Shown: positions 33,168 to 43,098 of the stretch, piece by piece | Position numbering within the stretch: position 1 is the stretch's first letter | Layout of the letters: the number at the start of each line of letters is the position of its first letter | Assembly: GCA_000472185.1 (NCBI GenBank) | Contig: AVDB01000007.1 | Location: 1 to 64,000, forward strand | Direction: 5' to 3' | Source of the DNA: Rhodobacteraceae bacterium HIMB11 | Lineage (GTDB): Bacteria; Pseudomonadota; Alphaproteobacteria; Rhodobacterales; Rhodobacteraceae | DNA: 64,000 bases | Position numbers and translations under genes: made by a program | Notes under the pieces: generated by a model | Told to the model about the DNA's origin: nothing | Seen by the model: the letters and a program-made list of their open reading frames with translations, nothing else | Databases searched by the model: none

Positions 33168-34256
33168 TTAGATGTCAAATTCGATGACGTTGCGCTTGGC
33201 CGATCCTGATTTTGTATCCTCGATCGCCTCGTTGATTTGATCCAAACGCCATCGGCCCGACACCAATTCATCCAATTTCAGGCGGTCTTGTTGGTACATA
33301 TCGACCATCCATGGAATATCGCGTTGGATCACTACATCGCCCATTTTTGAACCAACCATGCCTTGGGATACCGCGGCCATCATCACGGGTTCATAGGTGG
33401 AGCTTTCGCCCGATTTTGGCATGCCCACCATAACAACCTTGCCGCCATATCCCAAATAGCGGGGGGCCTGATCATAAACGGCACTGACGCCAACGGTTAC
33501 AAAGACTGCGTCTGCACCGCGTCCAATCGCCTTTTTCGCATCACGCCACGGGGTGTCACCCGTTGCCAAGACACCATCTGTTGCGCCAAATTCCTTGGCG
33601 ATTTCCAATTTCTCTTCGCTCATATCCACGGCGATGATGCGACGTGCGCCTGCAATGCGTGCGCCCTGAATTGCGTTTAGGCCAACACCCCCTGCGCCAA
33701 TCACCACAACGTCCTGACCGGGGCGCAACGCTGCGGCATTCACAACCGCGCCGACGCCCGTGATCACGCCACAGGCCAAAAGAGAGGCCGAGGCAAAAGG
33801 GACGCTCTCAGGGATTTTCACGACTTGGGATTGGGCGACAACCACTTTTTCCGCAAATGCCCCACAGGCCATCGCCTGCATTAGGGGAGCACCTTCGGCT
33901 GTTTTGATCGGCCCTTCAACCCCATCCACAGGGGTTTCGCAAATGGTTGGCGCCCCCCCTGAACAGTTTGAACAATGCCCACAGGCACGGATCAACGTCA
34001 CAACAACATGATCGCCAATGTCCAGACCGCGCACATTATCCCCAACGGCGCTGACACGGCCCGCGGCCTCGTGCCCATAAACCGCAGGCAGGAAACCACC
34101 CCAGTCCCCGTTGGCAAAGGAAATATCCGAATGGCAAATCGCGACGGCACCCAATGTGACTTCGATTTCATCGTTTTCAGGTGCGCGCAGGTCGATATCC
34201 TCGACATGCAGGGGTTTGCCAAATTCATGGCATACGGCGGCTTTGATGCGGGTCAT
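33168..34256 (-). CDS. zinc-dependent alcohol dehydrogenase (MDR family)
   Basis: 362 aa. Catalytic zinc ligands Cys/His in ICHSD and GHEAAG, structural zinc cysteines in CGHCSNCSGG...C, NAD-binding GAGGVGLN. Class III/S-type ADH-like medium-chain dehydrogenase. GAGGAC precedes the ATG. It lies 12 bp upstream of the enolase-superfamily gene, so probably co-transcribed and acting on the same or a related compound. Confidence 0.85.
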   Translation of the reverse strand: MTRIKAAVCHEFGKPLHVEDIDLRAPENDEIEVTLGAVAICHSDISFANGDWGGFLPAVYGHEAAGRVSAVGDNVRGLDIGDHVVVTLIRACGHCSNCSGGAPTICETPVDGVEGPIKTAEGAPLMQAMACGAFAEKVVVAQSQVVKIPESVPFASASLLACGVITGVGAVVNAAALRPGQDVVVIGAGGVGLNAIQGARIAGARRIIAVDMSEEKLEIAKEFGATDGVLATGDTPWRDAKKAIGRGADAVFVTVGVSAVYDQAPRYLGYGGKVVMVGMPKSGESSTYEPVMMAAVSQGMVGSKMGDVVIQRDIPWMVDMYQQDRLKLDELVSGRWRLDQINEAIEDTKSGSAKRNVIEFDI

Positions 34257-34343
34257 TTTTTGTCCTCACTGATTTTTCATCAGTTTGGAACAGACAGGCG
34301 CAGACGCAAGCCCGAAATCGTCATTGATGGTCGTTAGGCGGCA

Positions 34344-35558
34344 TTATTTTTGCGGAGGGATGCGAAAGAACACCAAGAGCGCGATCAGAACCAAGATGCC
34401 CGAGATGAAAAAGGGCATGCCCGGGAAATAAAACGCGCTGTCATCCTTGCTAAACGCGTAAAAGATGCTGGTCATCGTGATCGGTGTGATCATCATGGCC
34501 AAGGCGTTCAAACTGCTAATAACACCCTGTAAGGCACCCTGATTTCTGTCCCCTGCGGCACGTGACATCCAGGCTTGCAGTGGGGGTTGGGCAATCACGC
34601 CAAGGGCTGCAAATGGGATCATCATCAACAGGATGATGCCGTTCGTCATGATTGAGATGAGCCACAGCGATATAACCTCAATCACCAATCCATAAATCAA
34701 GGTGCGCCGTTCACCAAAACGGGCGATAAAGGGTTTGACCAATGCCCCCTGAACAACCGCAAAACAAACCCCATAAATAGTCAGCGATATCCCAATCATC
34801 CCCGGTGACCAGTCAAAGCGCACTTCAGTGAAAAAGGGCCAGATCGCCGCATAAATCGCGGTTCCGATGGAATACAGAAGAAAGACAATGAACATGTCCC
34901 GCAATCCGCCCAATTTGGCCAGCGCCTGAAACGCGCCAAAGGGATTGGCACGGCGCCAATCAAAGCTTTGGCGGATATCATCCGTTACGCTTTCGCGCAG
35001 CCAAATCGCACAGGACAGGGCGTTTAGCGCGGCCAAGGCCGCCGCCGCATAAAACGGGGCACGCGGGCCAAATTCACCCAACAAGCCACCCAAAACAGGC
35101 CCCAGAACAAACCCCATACCAAAGGCCGCCCCGACAAGTCCAAAACGCGCGGCCTTTTCCTTAGAAGTCGAAATATCGGCAACATAGGCCGAGGCCGTGG
35201 CATGGGTTGCCGCCGTTATTCCGCCCACAATTCGCCCGATCAGCAATAACCAAACGGTCTGCGCCACGGCCATGATGAGATAATATCCAACCATTACGAT
35301 CAAAGAGATTAGGATAACAGGTTTGCGCCCCACCCGATCAGACAGGGTGCCCAGAAGGGGGCCAAACAGAAATTGCATCAGCGCAAAAATCGAGGCCAAT
35401 GCACCAGCCCAAACCGATGCATCGGCGGTTGTGGAATTTGGTAGGACCGATTTGAACAATTCGGGCATCACAGGGATCATGATACCGATCCCCATCGAGT
35501 CGAGCAGAACCGTCATCAAGATAATGATAACTGGGAAGTTGACTTTTGATTTGCTCAC
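34344..35558 (-). CDS. MFS transporter, TetA/TCR-like
   Basis: 404 aa from a GTG whose GTGA overlaps the pcaB stop codon. Twelve transmembrane segments, loop motif LLGTLSDRVGRKPVIL (about 65-80), and the family start IILMTVLLDSMGIGIMIPVMPEL typical of tetracycline-efflux-like carriers. In this catabolic run it more likely moves an aromatic or organic acid, but that is inference. Confidence 0.82.
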   Translation of the reverse strand: MSKSKVNFPVIIILMTVLLDSMGIGIMIPVMPELFKSVLPNSTTADASVWAGALASIFALMQFLFGPLLGTLSDRVGRKPVILISLIVMVGYYLIMAVAQTVWLLLIGRIVGGITAATHATASAYVADISTSKEKAARFGLVGAAFGMGFVLGPVLGGLLGEFGPRAPFYAAAALAALNALSCAIWLRESVTDDIRQSFDWRRANPFGAFQALAKLGGLRDMFIVFLLYSIGTAIYAAIWPFFTEVRFDWSPGMIGISLTIYGVCFAVVQGALVKPFIARFGERRTLIYGLVIEVISLWLISIMTNGIILLMMIPFAALGVIAQPPLQAWMSRAAGDRNQGALQGVISSLNALAMMITPITMTSIFYAFSKDDSAFYFPGMPFFISGILVLIALLVFFRIPPQK

Positions 35559-36889
35559 GATGTTTCTGCCTTTTTGGCGCGCGCGGCAAAGGCATGGGCC
35601 TGCTCTGGCGCGGTGCCCATTTGATGTGCGCTGCCAAACTGGGCGGCATTGATGGATGGATACTGGGTTTGTGCCAAGGCGATCAAATTTGATCCTGTGG
35701 CCATTGCCTCTTGGCACAATTGTTTAACGGCCGCTTGCGCCTCGGGGCGGGGCATCGTTTTGGCCAATGCAAAACTTAACGCCTCGGCATGGATCATTTC
35801 ATTTGTGGCGGTGATCTGTGCGGATAGCGCGGTTTCATTTGGCGACATTGCGGCAGAGAGATCATTTCCAATCGTCAGTGCTGCCATCGCGCCTAAACAC
35901 AACTGGGGCAGGGCCAACCATTCGCTAAACCACGCAGCGCCATCACGTGCCTCTTTATGTTGGGCGGCAAGGGTCAGGGTGGTTTGTAAACCGACCGCTT
36001 GTGTGGCCAATGCCACAATGGCCGAAGCCTGAACGGGATTTTCCTTTTGCGGCATGGTTGATGATCCACCTGTTGCGCCAATTTGCACGGTTTTCAGGGT
36101 GCTTTGGGAATGGATCAAAATGTCTTGGGCAAATTTGCCCAAGGCTTGGGTCAATCGGGTTTGCCATGCGGCGATACGCTGGATTGGGCTGCGGTCATTG
36201 TGCCAATTGCGTTTTGGATCCTGTAATCCCAATGCCGCGGCCAATTCGGCCCGAAGTCCCGTCGGATCATCCCCTAGCACCGAGGCCGTGCCCGCCGCGC
36301 CCGCAAGGGACACCCAAAGTGTGCTGGCGCGTAGAGTTTCCATTTCATCCAACAGATCAATCAATGGATGACCCCATGATGCAACGGTTGCCCCAAAGCT
36401 GGTCAGCGTTGCAGATTGCCCGTAGGTGCGGGCAACCATCGGGGTTTCGGCGTGATCTGTCGCCAGTTTGCTTAAATGCGCAATCATGGATTTTAGTGCA
36501 TTCTCCTGCAATCCCAGTAACTGCCGTAAGCGCAACATCAATGCGGTATCTGTTATATCCTGCGATGTCGCCCCAAAATGCAGATATTGTGCATGTTCGG
36601 GGGCCTGCATCAGTTTTCTGAATTCCGCAACCAAACCAGGAACACTGACCCCATTTTGTCCTGTGGCATCGACCAAACCTGCAGGATCAATTTGCACTTC
36701 GAGCGAGGCGCGGTGAATGGCTTGTGCGCTGATTTCGGGGATTGTGCCCGCCTTGCCCTGCAATTTGGCAAGCGTCCCCTCGACCATCATCATCGCACGC
36801 ACTTCGGCTGTATCTGTAAACAGGCGGCCTGCATCCCCAACGGGAAAGAGTTTTGCGTAATTCGGACTATCAAACAGAGAGGCCGCCAT
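35555..36889 (-). CDS. pcaB: 3-carboxy-cis,cis-muconate cycloisomerase
   Basis: 444 aa fumarase/aspartase-superfamily enzyme. Signature GGSSTMPQKENP (about 263-274), HFGATSQDITDT (about 104-115) and ARTYGQSAT. It converts 3-carboxymuconate to 4-carboxymuconolactone in protocatechuate degradation. Its stop overlaps the next GTG. pcaD is two genes upstream in the same run, supporting the assignment; pcaC, pcaG and pcaH are not in the window. Confidence 0.9.
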   Translation of the reverse strand: MAASLFDSPNYAKLFPVGDAGRLFTDTAEVRAMMMVEGTLAKLQGKAGTIPEISAQAIHRASLEVQIDPAGLVDATGQNGVSVPGLVAEFRKLMQAPEHAQYLHFGATSQDITDTALMLRLRQLLGLQENALKSMIAHLSKLATDHAETPMVARTYGQSATLTSFGATVASWGHPLIDLLDEMETLRASTLWVSLAGAAGTASVLGDDPTGLRAELAAALGLQDPKRNWHNDRSPIQRIAAWQTRLTQALGKFAQDILIHSQSTLKTVQIGATGGSSTMPQKENPVQASAIVALATQAVGLQTTLTLAAQHKEARDGAAWFSEWLALPQLCLGAMAALTIGNDLSAAMSPNETALSAQITATNEMIHAEALSFALAKTMPRPEAQAAVKQLCQEAMATGSNLIALAQTQYPSINAAQFGSAHQMGTAPEQAHAFAARAKKAETS

Positions 36890-36893
36890 GGGT

Positions 36894-37604
36894 TTAATCC
36901 TTTATGATCTGATCAATCAATGCCGCCAACCCAAGGGGATCTGAAAAGAACGGCGAATGACTGCGCGCGATGTCATAGACATCTTTTTGGTCCCAATCCG
37001 ACACCATTGTCAATTGATGCTCTGGTGGGATGGTTTGGTCCAGTGTGCAGCGAATGTAGGATTTTGGAACGCGGGCATAATTTTCGCCAATTTGGATTGG
37101 GGTCGCCTGTGGTTTGATGGCCTGCGTGCATAGGTTTGAAATTGCGAATTCCACATCCGCATCGGAACAATCCTGATAAAACAAATCACGTGCCTTATGG
37201 GGAAGGATGTTCATACCCAATCCATCCGCAGTGCGCTCAACTGCCTCAAGGATCGGTTGGCGCGGAGCCTCTTTGCGCATGTCTACCAGCGAAACACCAT
37301 TGCGCGGCACATAGGCACAGAGATAGATCAGGCGATCAATCCGATTAGGTGCCCTTTCCGCCGCCGCCGAAATGGGAAAGCCCGCCATGGAATGGCCCAG
37401 AACAATCGCGCTCTCCTCAATCGCGTCCAAAATTGTATCTGCGTATAGCTCCAGTGTAATATCGGCGATGGGGTGGGGGGTGTTCCCATGCCCAGGTAAA
37501 TCAATCGCACGTGCCGTGTACCCCAAATCCTGAAGCACAGGCGCAAGATCGCGAAAGGCCCAGGCGCCATGGCAGGACCCGTGCACCAACAAAATATCAG
37601 GCAT
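36894..37604 (-). CDS. alpha/beta hydrolase (MES/HNL-like)
   Basis: 236 aa from ATG 37604 (MPDILLVHGSCHGAW), with AGAGG six bases upstream. Nucleophile elbow GHSMAGFP (about 80-87, Ser82). The compact fold and HGSCHGAW start resemble salicylate esterase and hydroxynitrile-lyase-type hydrolases, also EstC. It overlaps pcaD by 8 bp and lies between pcaD and pcaB, so may hydrolyse an ester of an aromatic acid. Confidence 0.75.
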   Translation of the reverse strand: MPDILLVHGSCHGAWAFRDLAPVLQDLGYTARAIDLPGHGNTPHPIADITLELYADTILDAIEESAIVLGHSMAGFPISAAAERAPNRIDRLIYLCAYVPRNGVSLVDMRKEAPRQPILEAVERTADGLGMNILPHKARDLFYQDCSDADVEFAISNLCTQAIKPQATPIQIGENYARVPKSYIRCTLDQTIPPEHQLTMVSDWDQKDVYDIARSHSPFFSDPLGLAALIDQIIKD

Positions 37605-38385
37605 GTCCAACCTCTGTCATGAATTCGGTTAAGATACGGGCGTATTCAGCAGGGTTTTCAACGCAGGGCAAATGTCCCGCTCGGCGGATTAATTCGAAAC
37701 GGGAACCCGGGATCAACTCAACCGTTTCGCGCACCAAATCAGGGGGTGTTGATCCATCCTCTGATCCTGCAATCCCCAAGGTCGGCAGGCGTAATCCAGA
37801 TGCGGGTGTGTAAAAATCCGTTCCAGAAATCGCCTGACAGCATCCGATATAGCCTTCGTCAGGTTGACGTTCTAACATGTTTTTCCATGCGGCCAATTCG
37901 GGTGTTGCACGGAAATCGGCCCCAAACCAGCGGTCCATAACCGCATCAGACAGGGCCGCGATACCAGATTTGCGAACTGCATTGATGCGATCCTCCCACA
38001 ATGCGGGTTGGCCGATTTTGGCAGCCGTGTTGGACAGTACCATGGCACGCACCAAATCCATGCGTTTTACTGCCAAACCTTGGGCGATCATGCCGCCGAT
38101 GGACAGGCCAACAAACAGCGCATCTTTGACGTTCAGATGGTCCAACAATGCCTCAACATCGCGCACCAAGGTTCCCATGGAATAGGGGGCAGAGGGGCAG
38201 GCCGATAGCCCGTGTCCGCGTTTGTCATAACGGATATAACAATTGCCCTGCGGCAACAGGGGCAGGACCGCGTCCCATAGGCGCAGATCGGTACCCAGCG
38301 AATTTGCAAAAACAACGGGACGCCCATTTGGATTCCCATCAACGCGATAATGTAGATCAATGTGATCTAATTTTGCGATTTTCAT
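37597..38385 (-). CDS. pcaD: 3-oxoadipate enol-lactonase
   Basis: 262 aa alpha/beta hydrolase with the PcaD pattern: LGTDLRLWD (about 30-38), YDKRGHGLS (53-61), nucleophile GLSIGGMIAQGLA (93-105) and catalytic His in AGHLPCVENP. It opens the enol-lactone to 3-oxoadipate. GAGGG precedes the ATG. Adjacent to pcaB through one intervening hydrolase. Confidence 0.88.
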   Translation of the reverse strand: MKIAKLDHIDLHYRVDGNPNGRPVVFANSLGTDLRLWDAVLPLLPQGNCYIRYDKRGHGLSACPSAPYSMGTLVRDVEALLDHLNVKDALFVGLSIGGMIAQGLAVKRMDLVRAMVLSNTAAKIGQPALWEDRINAVRKSGIAALSDAVMDRWFGADFRATPELAAWKNMLERQPDEGYIGCCQAISGTDFYTPASGLRLPTLGIAGSEDGSTPPDLVRETVELIPGSRFELIRRAGHLPCVENPAEYARILTEFMTEVGHA

Positions 38386-38393
38386 TTATGCCC

Positions 38394-39362
38394 TCATGCG
38401 GTTAGCGCGCGTTCGAACACATCTCTATCAACATTCCCGCCCGAGGCAACCGCGATCACGCAGTCTGATGATGTCTGATCGCCATGAAAGAGGGCCGCGG
38501 CCAGCGCCACCGCTCCACCCGGTTCAATCGTAATTTTCAACCTGTCATGGGCCAGTTGCATGGCATTCAGGGCCTGTTCCTCGGTCACTGTGATCCCCGC
38601 ATGGCACAACCGCTGCATTATGGGAAAGGTCAACTGCCCAGGGGACAGGGTGACAATCGCATCACATAGGCTGCCCAAAGTGGTGGGGTTGCGCTCGATT
38701 TTGCCAGAGATCAGGGATCTGCACACATCGTCAAACCCCTCGGGTTCGACGGGACGCACACGCATATTAGGTGCATCCTGTTCCAATGCCAATGCGATCC
38801 CAGATGTCAGGCCACCACCCCCGCAACAGACCAAAACATCCGCATCCTTTATGCCCAATTCGGCGGCCTGTTCTGCAATTTCCAGACCACAGGTGCCTTG
38901 GCCCGCAATCACCTCTGGTTCGTCAAAGGGTTTGATTAGGGTTAAATCACCTTCCTGTGAAATGTGCGCGCCGATTTCATCACGATCCTCATGTTCGCGA
39001 TCATATAGAACCACCTCTGCGCCCAAGGCGCGGGTGTTGTCGATTTTTGTCTTTGGCGCGTCCTCTGGCATGATGATCACCGAACTGATCCCATGTTGAC
39101 GCGCGGCCAAGGCCACGCCCTGTGCGTGATTGCCGGAGGAAAAGGCGATCACACCTTTGGCACGTGTTTCATCGGGCAGGGCGGATACCGCAGAAAAAGC
39201 ACCGCGATATTTAAAACTACCCGTGTGTTGCAGGCATTCGGGTTTTACAAAAACCCGCTTTCCCGCAATGTCATCAAGAAAGGGCGAGGAAAGAAGAGGC
39301 GTCACACGTTTATGGCCCATCAGGCGATCATTGGCGGCGCGAATGCGGCTATAGTCCATCAT
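38394..39362 (-). CDS. threonine/serine dehydratase (PLP-dependent)
   Basis: 322 aa. PLP lysine in TGSFKYRGA (about 47-55), SSGNHAQG (74-81), CCGGGGLTSG phosphate-binding loop and the C-terminal EPGGAVALAA. Catabolic type (no ACT regulatory domain), deaminating threonine or serine, or possibly a hydroxyaspartate-type dehydratase/racemase. The start could be either of two adjacent ATGs. It is embedded in the aromatic-catabolic run for no obvious metabolic reason. Confidence 0.85.
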   Translation of the reverse strand: MMDYSRIRAANDRLMGHKRVTPLLSSPFLDDIAGKRVFVKPECLQHTGSFKYRGAFSAVSALPDETRAKGVIAFSSGNHAQGVALAARQHGISSVIIMPEDAPKTKIDNTRALGAEVVLYDREHEDRDEIGAHISQEGDLTLIKPFDEPEVIAGQGTCGLEIAEQAAELGIKDADVLVCCGGGGLTSGIALALEQDAPNMRVRPVEPEGFDDVCRSLISGKIERNPTTLGSLCDAIVTLSPGQLTFPIMQRLCHAGITVTEEQALNAMQLAHDRLKITIEPGGAVALAAALFHGDQTSSDCVIAVASGGNVDRDVFERALTA

Positions 39363-40191
39363 TCATCTCCTTGATCCAGGCGGACAATGTGACGAGTGAT
39401 TGAGGTTCATCTAGAAACGGAATATGCGCGCGATCTGGAACATGGGTCAGGTGCATGTTGGGCATGCGTCTTTTCATTTCCAGTGCGGTTTCCCGTGACA
39501 ACAGATCAGAATTTGCACCATGGATAAGGGCCGTGGGCAAACTGTTTAGCGCCTCAAACAGGGGCCATGCATCCACATCGCCTGCATTTTTGAACCCGTC
39601 TATCACCGCATCGCGTAGTTTTGGATCATAGGTCAGATGCAGGCCATCTGGATGTTCCTGATATAAAATGCGTGCTTCTTCCAACCAGCGGGAGGGGGGC
39701 ACATTTGCAAAACCTGTCACGGTGCGTGCGCGTGCCTCTGCCGCCTCGGCATGGGTTTTTGCGGCGGGGCGGCGTCCTAAATAATCGGAAATTATATCCA
39801 AACCCGCTTGTTCCAGCTTGGGTCCAACATCATTTAACGCAACACCTAACAAGCGCTGCTTCGCGGTTGCGGCCATATACATCGCGTTCAATCCACCGCG
39901 AGAGGTGCCTAAAATCGCAACCTTTTCCAGTCCCAGATGGTCCAGTAACTCGATTGCGTCCTGTGTTTCGCGCGGCACGGTGTAGGTTGTGAAATCATCG
40001 GCCCAATCCGATGCACCCCGCCCGCGATAATCCAATGTGATCAGGCGAACATCGTTCAGGTGGGGGGCAACAAAATCAAAATCGCGTCCCGATCGCGTCA
40101 GTCCCGCCAAACATAGAATGGGCAACCCCGCACCCTGATCCGTGTAGTGCAGGTTTAAGCCGTCAGACGTTTTGAAATGTGTCATTAGCAT
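39349..40191 (-). CDS. alpha/beta hydrolase
   Basis: 280 aa. CLAGLTRSGRDFD oxyanion region (about 32-44), DYRGRGASD (54-62), nucleophile elbow GTSRGGLNA (94-102, Ser96) and His in DRAHIPFLDEP. Unusual Thr before the nucleophile Ser, as seen in a common roseobacter hydrolase group. Overlaps the dehydratase by 14 bp and the dehalogenase by 7 bp, so all three are translationally coupled. Substrate unknown. Confidence 0.78.
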   Translation of the reverse strand: MLMTHFKTSDGLNLHYTDQGAGLPILCLAGLTRSGRDFDFVAPHLNDVRLITLDYRGRGASDWADDFTTYTVPRETQDAIELLDHLGLEKVAILGTSRGGLNAMYMAATAKQRLLGVALNDVGPKLEQAGLDIISDYLGRRPAAKTHAEAAEARARTVTGFANVPPSRWLEEARILYQEHPDGLHLTYDPKLRDAVIDGFKNAGDVDAWPLFEALNSLPTALIHGANSDLLSRETALEMKRRMPNMHLTHVPDRAHIPFLDEPQSLVTLSAWIKEMNDGL

Positions 40192-40871
40192 GCGGCCAAA
40201 TCAGGGATCAGTGTCAGATCATCAAGTTCAAAGTTTGGTTTCGCGGGCAGATTATCCATTGGATCACCTGCACGGTTCACCCAGACGGTTTGAAACCCGT
40301 ATCCACAGGCCCCCGCCGCGTCCCATCCGTTGGATGAAACAAACAAAACCTCGCTTGGGGCGACGCCCAGCTTTTCACCCACGAGGTCATAGACCTTGGC
40401 GCTGGGCTTGAAAATGCCAACGCTTTCCACGGACAGAACATCATCCAACAGCGCGTCTAATCCCGCAGATTGCACTGCGCCATTCAGCATATCGGGGGAC
40501 CCATTTGATAGGATAGCGGTGATGAACCCTTGTTCATTTAGTTTGGCAAGCATTTCGGGCACTTCTTCATAGGCCTGTAATTCCCAATAAAGCGCCAAAA
40601 GGCGTTCGCGCATTTCGGCTTCACCCTCAAGGCTGAGGGCGGCCATGGCAAAATCCAATCCATCTTGGGTGACTTGCCAAAAATCCGTGTAATCCCCTGT
40701 GATCGCCCGCAACCAAGTGTATTGAAGCTGCTTCGTGCGCCAAATCTCTGCCAGTTGCGGCCAGCTTGCCGCCAATTTCGCATGCTCTGGCTCTGCGGAT
40801 GCGATGCGCGCAGCGGCCGCCACATCAAATAATGTTCCATAGGCATCAAATACGCATGCTTTGATTGGCAT
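40185..40871 (-). CDS. haloacid dehalogenase type II (HAD family)
   Basis: 228 aa from ATG 40871 (MPIKACVFDAYGTLFD), with AGGAGAG upstream. HAD motifs: nucleophile Asp in FDAYGTL (Asp9), SNGSPD (motif II), Lys in FKPSAKVY and SSNGWDAAGA near the C-terminus. These match L-2-haloacid dehalogenases. First gene of the minus-strand catabolic run (40871 to 31926). Confidence 0.88.
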   Translation of the reverse strand: MPIKACVFDAYGTLFDVAAAARIASAEPEHAKLAASWPQLAEIWRTKQLQYTWLRAITGDYTDFWQVTQDGLDFAMAALSLEGEAEMRERLLALYWELQAYEEVPEMLAKLNEQGFITAILSNGSPDMLNGAVQSAGLDALLDDVLSVESVGIFKPSAKVYDLVGEKLGVAPSEVLFVSSNGWDAAGACGYGFQTVWVNRAGDPMDNLPAKPNFELDDLTLIPDLAAC

Positions 40872-40993
40872 AAATCTCTCCTGATCTTTTGACCAAGAAA
40901 CCATGATTATGCGCTGGGGGAAAGGGGGCAAGCACTTAATTTTTTCGACAGATACGTGTAGTGTTCTGCGCAGGAAAACGCATGCGTTAGTAA

Positions 40994-41980
40994 TTAGCGC
41001 ATCCTTATCAATACCGCACCTGCGCGCCCAGGTGTCATTGTGGCGTCATGGGCGGCGGCGCTGTCTTCTATGGGCAGGATGTGATGCACCGCGGGTTTAA
41101 ATGCGCCCGCCGCATGGGCGCGGTGTAATGCATCAATGGCCGCGTCCCGCTCTGCCTTGGGTAGGATGTAGATCAACACGATGTCGATTGTGATCGCCTT
41201 GAATAGATAAGGACCGAAAGGAAAGGTTGGGGCCATTTCTTTGCCCGACCCATAGGCGGCGATTGTTCCGTTGGCGCGCACGACCAGATGCAACAGATCG
41301 GCGTTTAGCCCAAATTCAACCTCAACTGCGCGGTCGACCCCGTTTGGCGCAATTGCCAAAATTTGATCCGCCAAATCAGCCGCGCGATAATCCAAAACAT
41401 GATCAGCGCCTGCTGCTGTGATCCGATCAAAGGCATCGGGCGATCCTGTGGCAAGCACCGTTGCCCCCGCCCATTTGGCGAGTTGAATGGCATTGTGCCC
41501 AACCGATCCCGCACCGCCCGAAATCAACAGGGTCATGCCCGCAACATCACCGCCGCCCAAAACCGCATGCGCAGCGGTCAAACCAGGAATACCCAAACAT
41601 GCGCCCGTTTCCATGGCCATATCGTCGGGCATATCGACCGCCTGATCTGCGGGCAATGCGATATATTCAGCGCAAGTGCCAAAGGGGCGTTGCCATTGCC
41701 CATTCCAAATCCAAACGCGCGATCCGATGCGGGCAGGGTCCACACCCTGACCCACGGCAGTGATGATGCCTGCCCCATCTGAATTTGGGATAATTACATC
41801 AAATGTGGGTTTTGTGACACCAGGGCGTGCGCCTGCACGCGCCTTGGCATCTGATGGGTTTGCACCCGAATATTCAAGTTCTACCAAAACCTCGCCCGCG
41901 GCGGGGGTGGGAGTGTCCATTTGGACAAGCGTCATCACATCCTTGGCAGAGCCAAAGGCAGAATACGTCACAGCGCGCAT
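40994..41980 (-). CDS. NADPH:quinone oxidoreductase-like (MDR family, zinc-free)
   Basis: 328 aa. Medium-chain dehydrogenase without zinc cysteines, with NAD(P)-binding SGGAGSVGHNA (about 155-165) and the quinone-reductase pattern PGLTAAHAVL. AAGGAT upstream. It lies 4 bp after irr on the same strand, so co-transcribed with it and possibly iron- or haem-regulated. Confidence 0.85.
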   Translation of the reverse strand: MRAVTYSAFGSAKDVMTLVQMDTPTPAAGEVLVELEYSGANPSDAKARAGARPGVTKPTFDVIIPNSDGAGIITAVGQGVDPARIGSRVWIWNGQWQRPFGTCAEYIALPADQAVDMPDDMAMETGACLGIPGLTAAHAVLGGGDVAGMTLLISGGAGSVGHNAIQLAKWAGATVLATGSPDAFDRITAAGADHVLDYRAADLADQILAIAPNGVDRAVEVEFGLNADLLHLVVRANGTIAAYGSGKEMAPTFPFGPYLFKAITIDIVLIYILPKAERDAAIDALHRAHAAGAFKPAVHHILPIEDSAAAHDATMTPGRAGAVLIRMR

Positions 41981-41984
41981 GGGA

Positions 41985-42404
41985 TTATCCTTTTTTGCGA
42001 AGTCGGATTACAACGTCGATGGATGCGATTTCGGTGCCGTCTGGGGCATCGGGCACCTGCATGATTTTCAAGTCTTCTGCAGGCGCATCGCTTAGCTTTG
42101 CATCATCTTCCCAATAGAAATGGGGGTGATCATGGGTGTTCGTGTCAAAATAGCTTTTGGTGCCATCGACGGTGATTTCGTGCAACAAACCTGCATCACA
42201 GAATGCACGCAGGGTGTTGTAAACGGTGGCTAATGATACCTTTTCACCACTACCTTGGGCCCGTTCAAACAGGTTTTCCGCCGTGACATGGCGGTGTTGT
42301 CCGTCCCCCACCAATGCCTCAGCCAAAAGAACCCGCTGCCGCGTTGGGCGCAGATCAGATTTTGCCAGCCAGTCGTGGGCGCGTTGTGTAGACACTGTTC
42401 GCAT
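41985..42404 (-). CDS. irr: Irr, Fur-family iron response regulator
   Basis: 139 aa Fur-like. Winged helix with LRPTRQRVLLAEAL (18-31) and SLATVYNTLRAFCDAGLL; haem/metal site HDHPHFYWED (91-100), the Irr mark. The N-terminal GCPWHD haem-regulatory motif of Bradyrhizobium Irr is absent, as usual in Rhodobacterales. It is divergent from fabA. Confidence 0.88.
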   Translation of the reverse strand: MRTVSTQRAHDWLAKSDLRPTRQRVLLAEALVGDGQHRHVTAENLFERAQGSGEKVSLATVYNTLRAFCDAGLLHEITVDGTKSYFDTNTHDHPHFYWEDDAKLSDAPAEDLKIMQVPDAPDGTEIASIDVVIRLRKKG

Positions 42405-42564
42405 TCAAAGCTTCCGTTCCATGTTCACCTCATAATATGATCGTTTTGCGGGCAGTTTCAATTCTTTTCGTCATTGAGCGCATGTGAAACAAGTCAGAAT
42501 ACTTGCAAGATCAGAGCTGCGGATGCTAGAGAGCGCAAAAGCATACAAAAATGAGAGCGATACT

Positions 42565-43074
42565 ATGTCACCATATCCATCAAGTTTTGACCGCGATGAT
42601 TTGTTAAAATGCGCCCGCGGCGAATTGTTCGGACCAGGAAATGCACAATTGCCTGAGCCTCCGATGTTGATGATGGATCGCATCACGGAAATTTCCGAGG
42701 ATGGTGGTGAGCACGGCAAGGGCCATGTAATCGCGGAATTCGATATCAAACCTGATCTGTGGTTTTTTGACTGCCACTTCCCCGGAAACCCAATCATGCC
42801 TGGGTGTTTGGGCCTTGATGGCTTGTGGCAGCTGACGGGTTTTAACCTTGGCTGGCGCGGCTGGCAGGGACGCGGCTATGCACTGGGGGTTGGTGAAGTC
42901 AAACTAACTGGCATGGTGCGCCCAGATCGCAAAATGCTGACCTATCGTGTGACTTTCACGAAGGCCGTGCAAACACGCCGCCTAACCATGGGTGTTGCCG
43001 ATGGGATCGTCGAAGCGGATGGCGAAGTGATCTATCAGGTAAAAGATATGAAAGTCGCTCTGTCAGAGAGCTAA
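42565..43074 (+). CDS. fabA: 3-hydroxydecanoyl-ACP dehydratase/isomerase
   Basis: 169 aa from [10 protein letters not shown] (start codon at 42565; a longer frame upstream lacks support). Active-site His71 in [14 protein letters not shown] and Asp85 in GLDGLWQ. It makes and isomerises the C10 double bond for unsaturated fatty acids together with fabB, 24 bp downstream. Confidence 0.95.
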   Translation: MSPYPSSFDRDDLLKCARGELFGPGNAQLPEPPMLMMDRITEISEDGGEHGKGHVIAEFDIKPDLWFFDCHFPGNPIMPGCLGLDGLWQLTGFNLGWRGWQGRGYALGVGEVKLTGMVRPDRKMLTYRVTFTKAVQTRRLTMGVADGIVEADGEVIYQVKDMKVALSES

Positions 43075-43098
43075 AGACATACGAAGAGGGAGAGCGAC

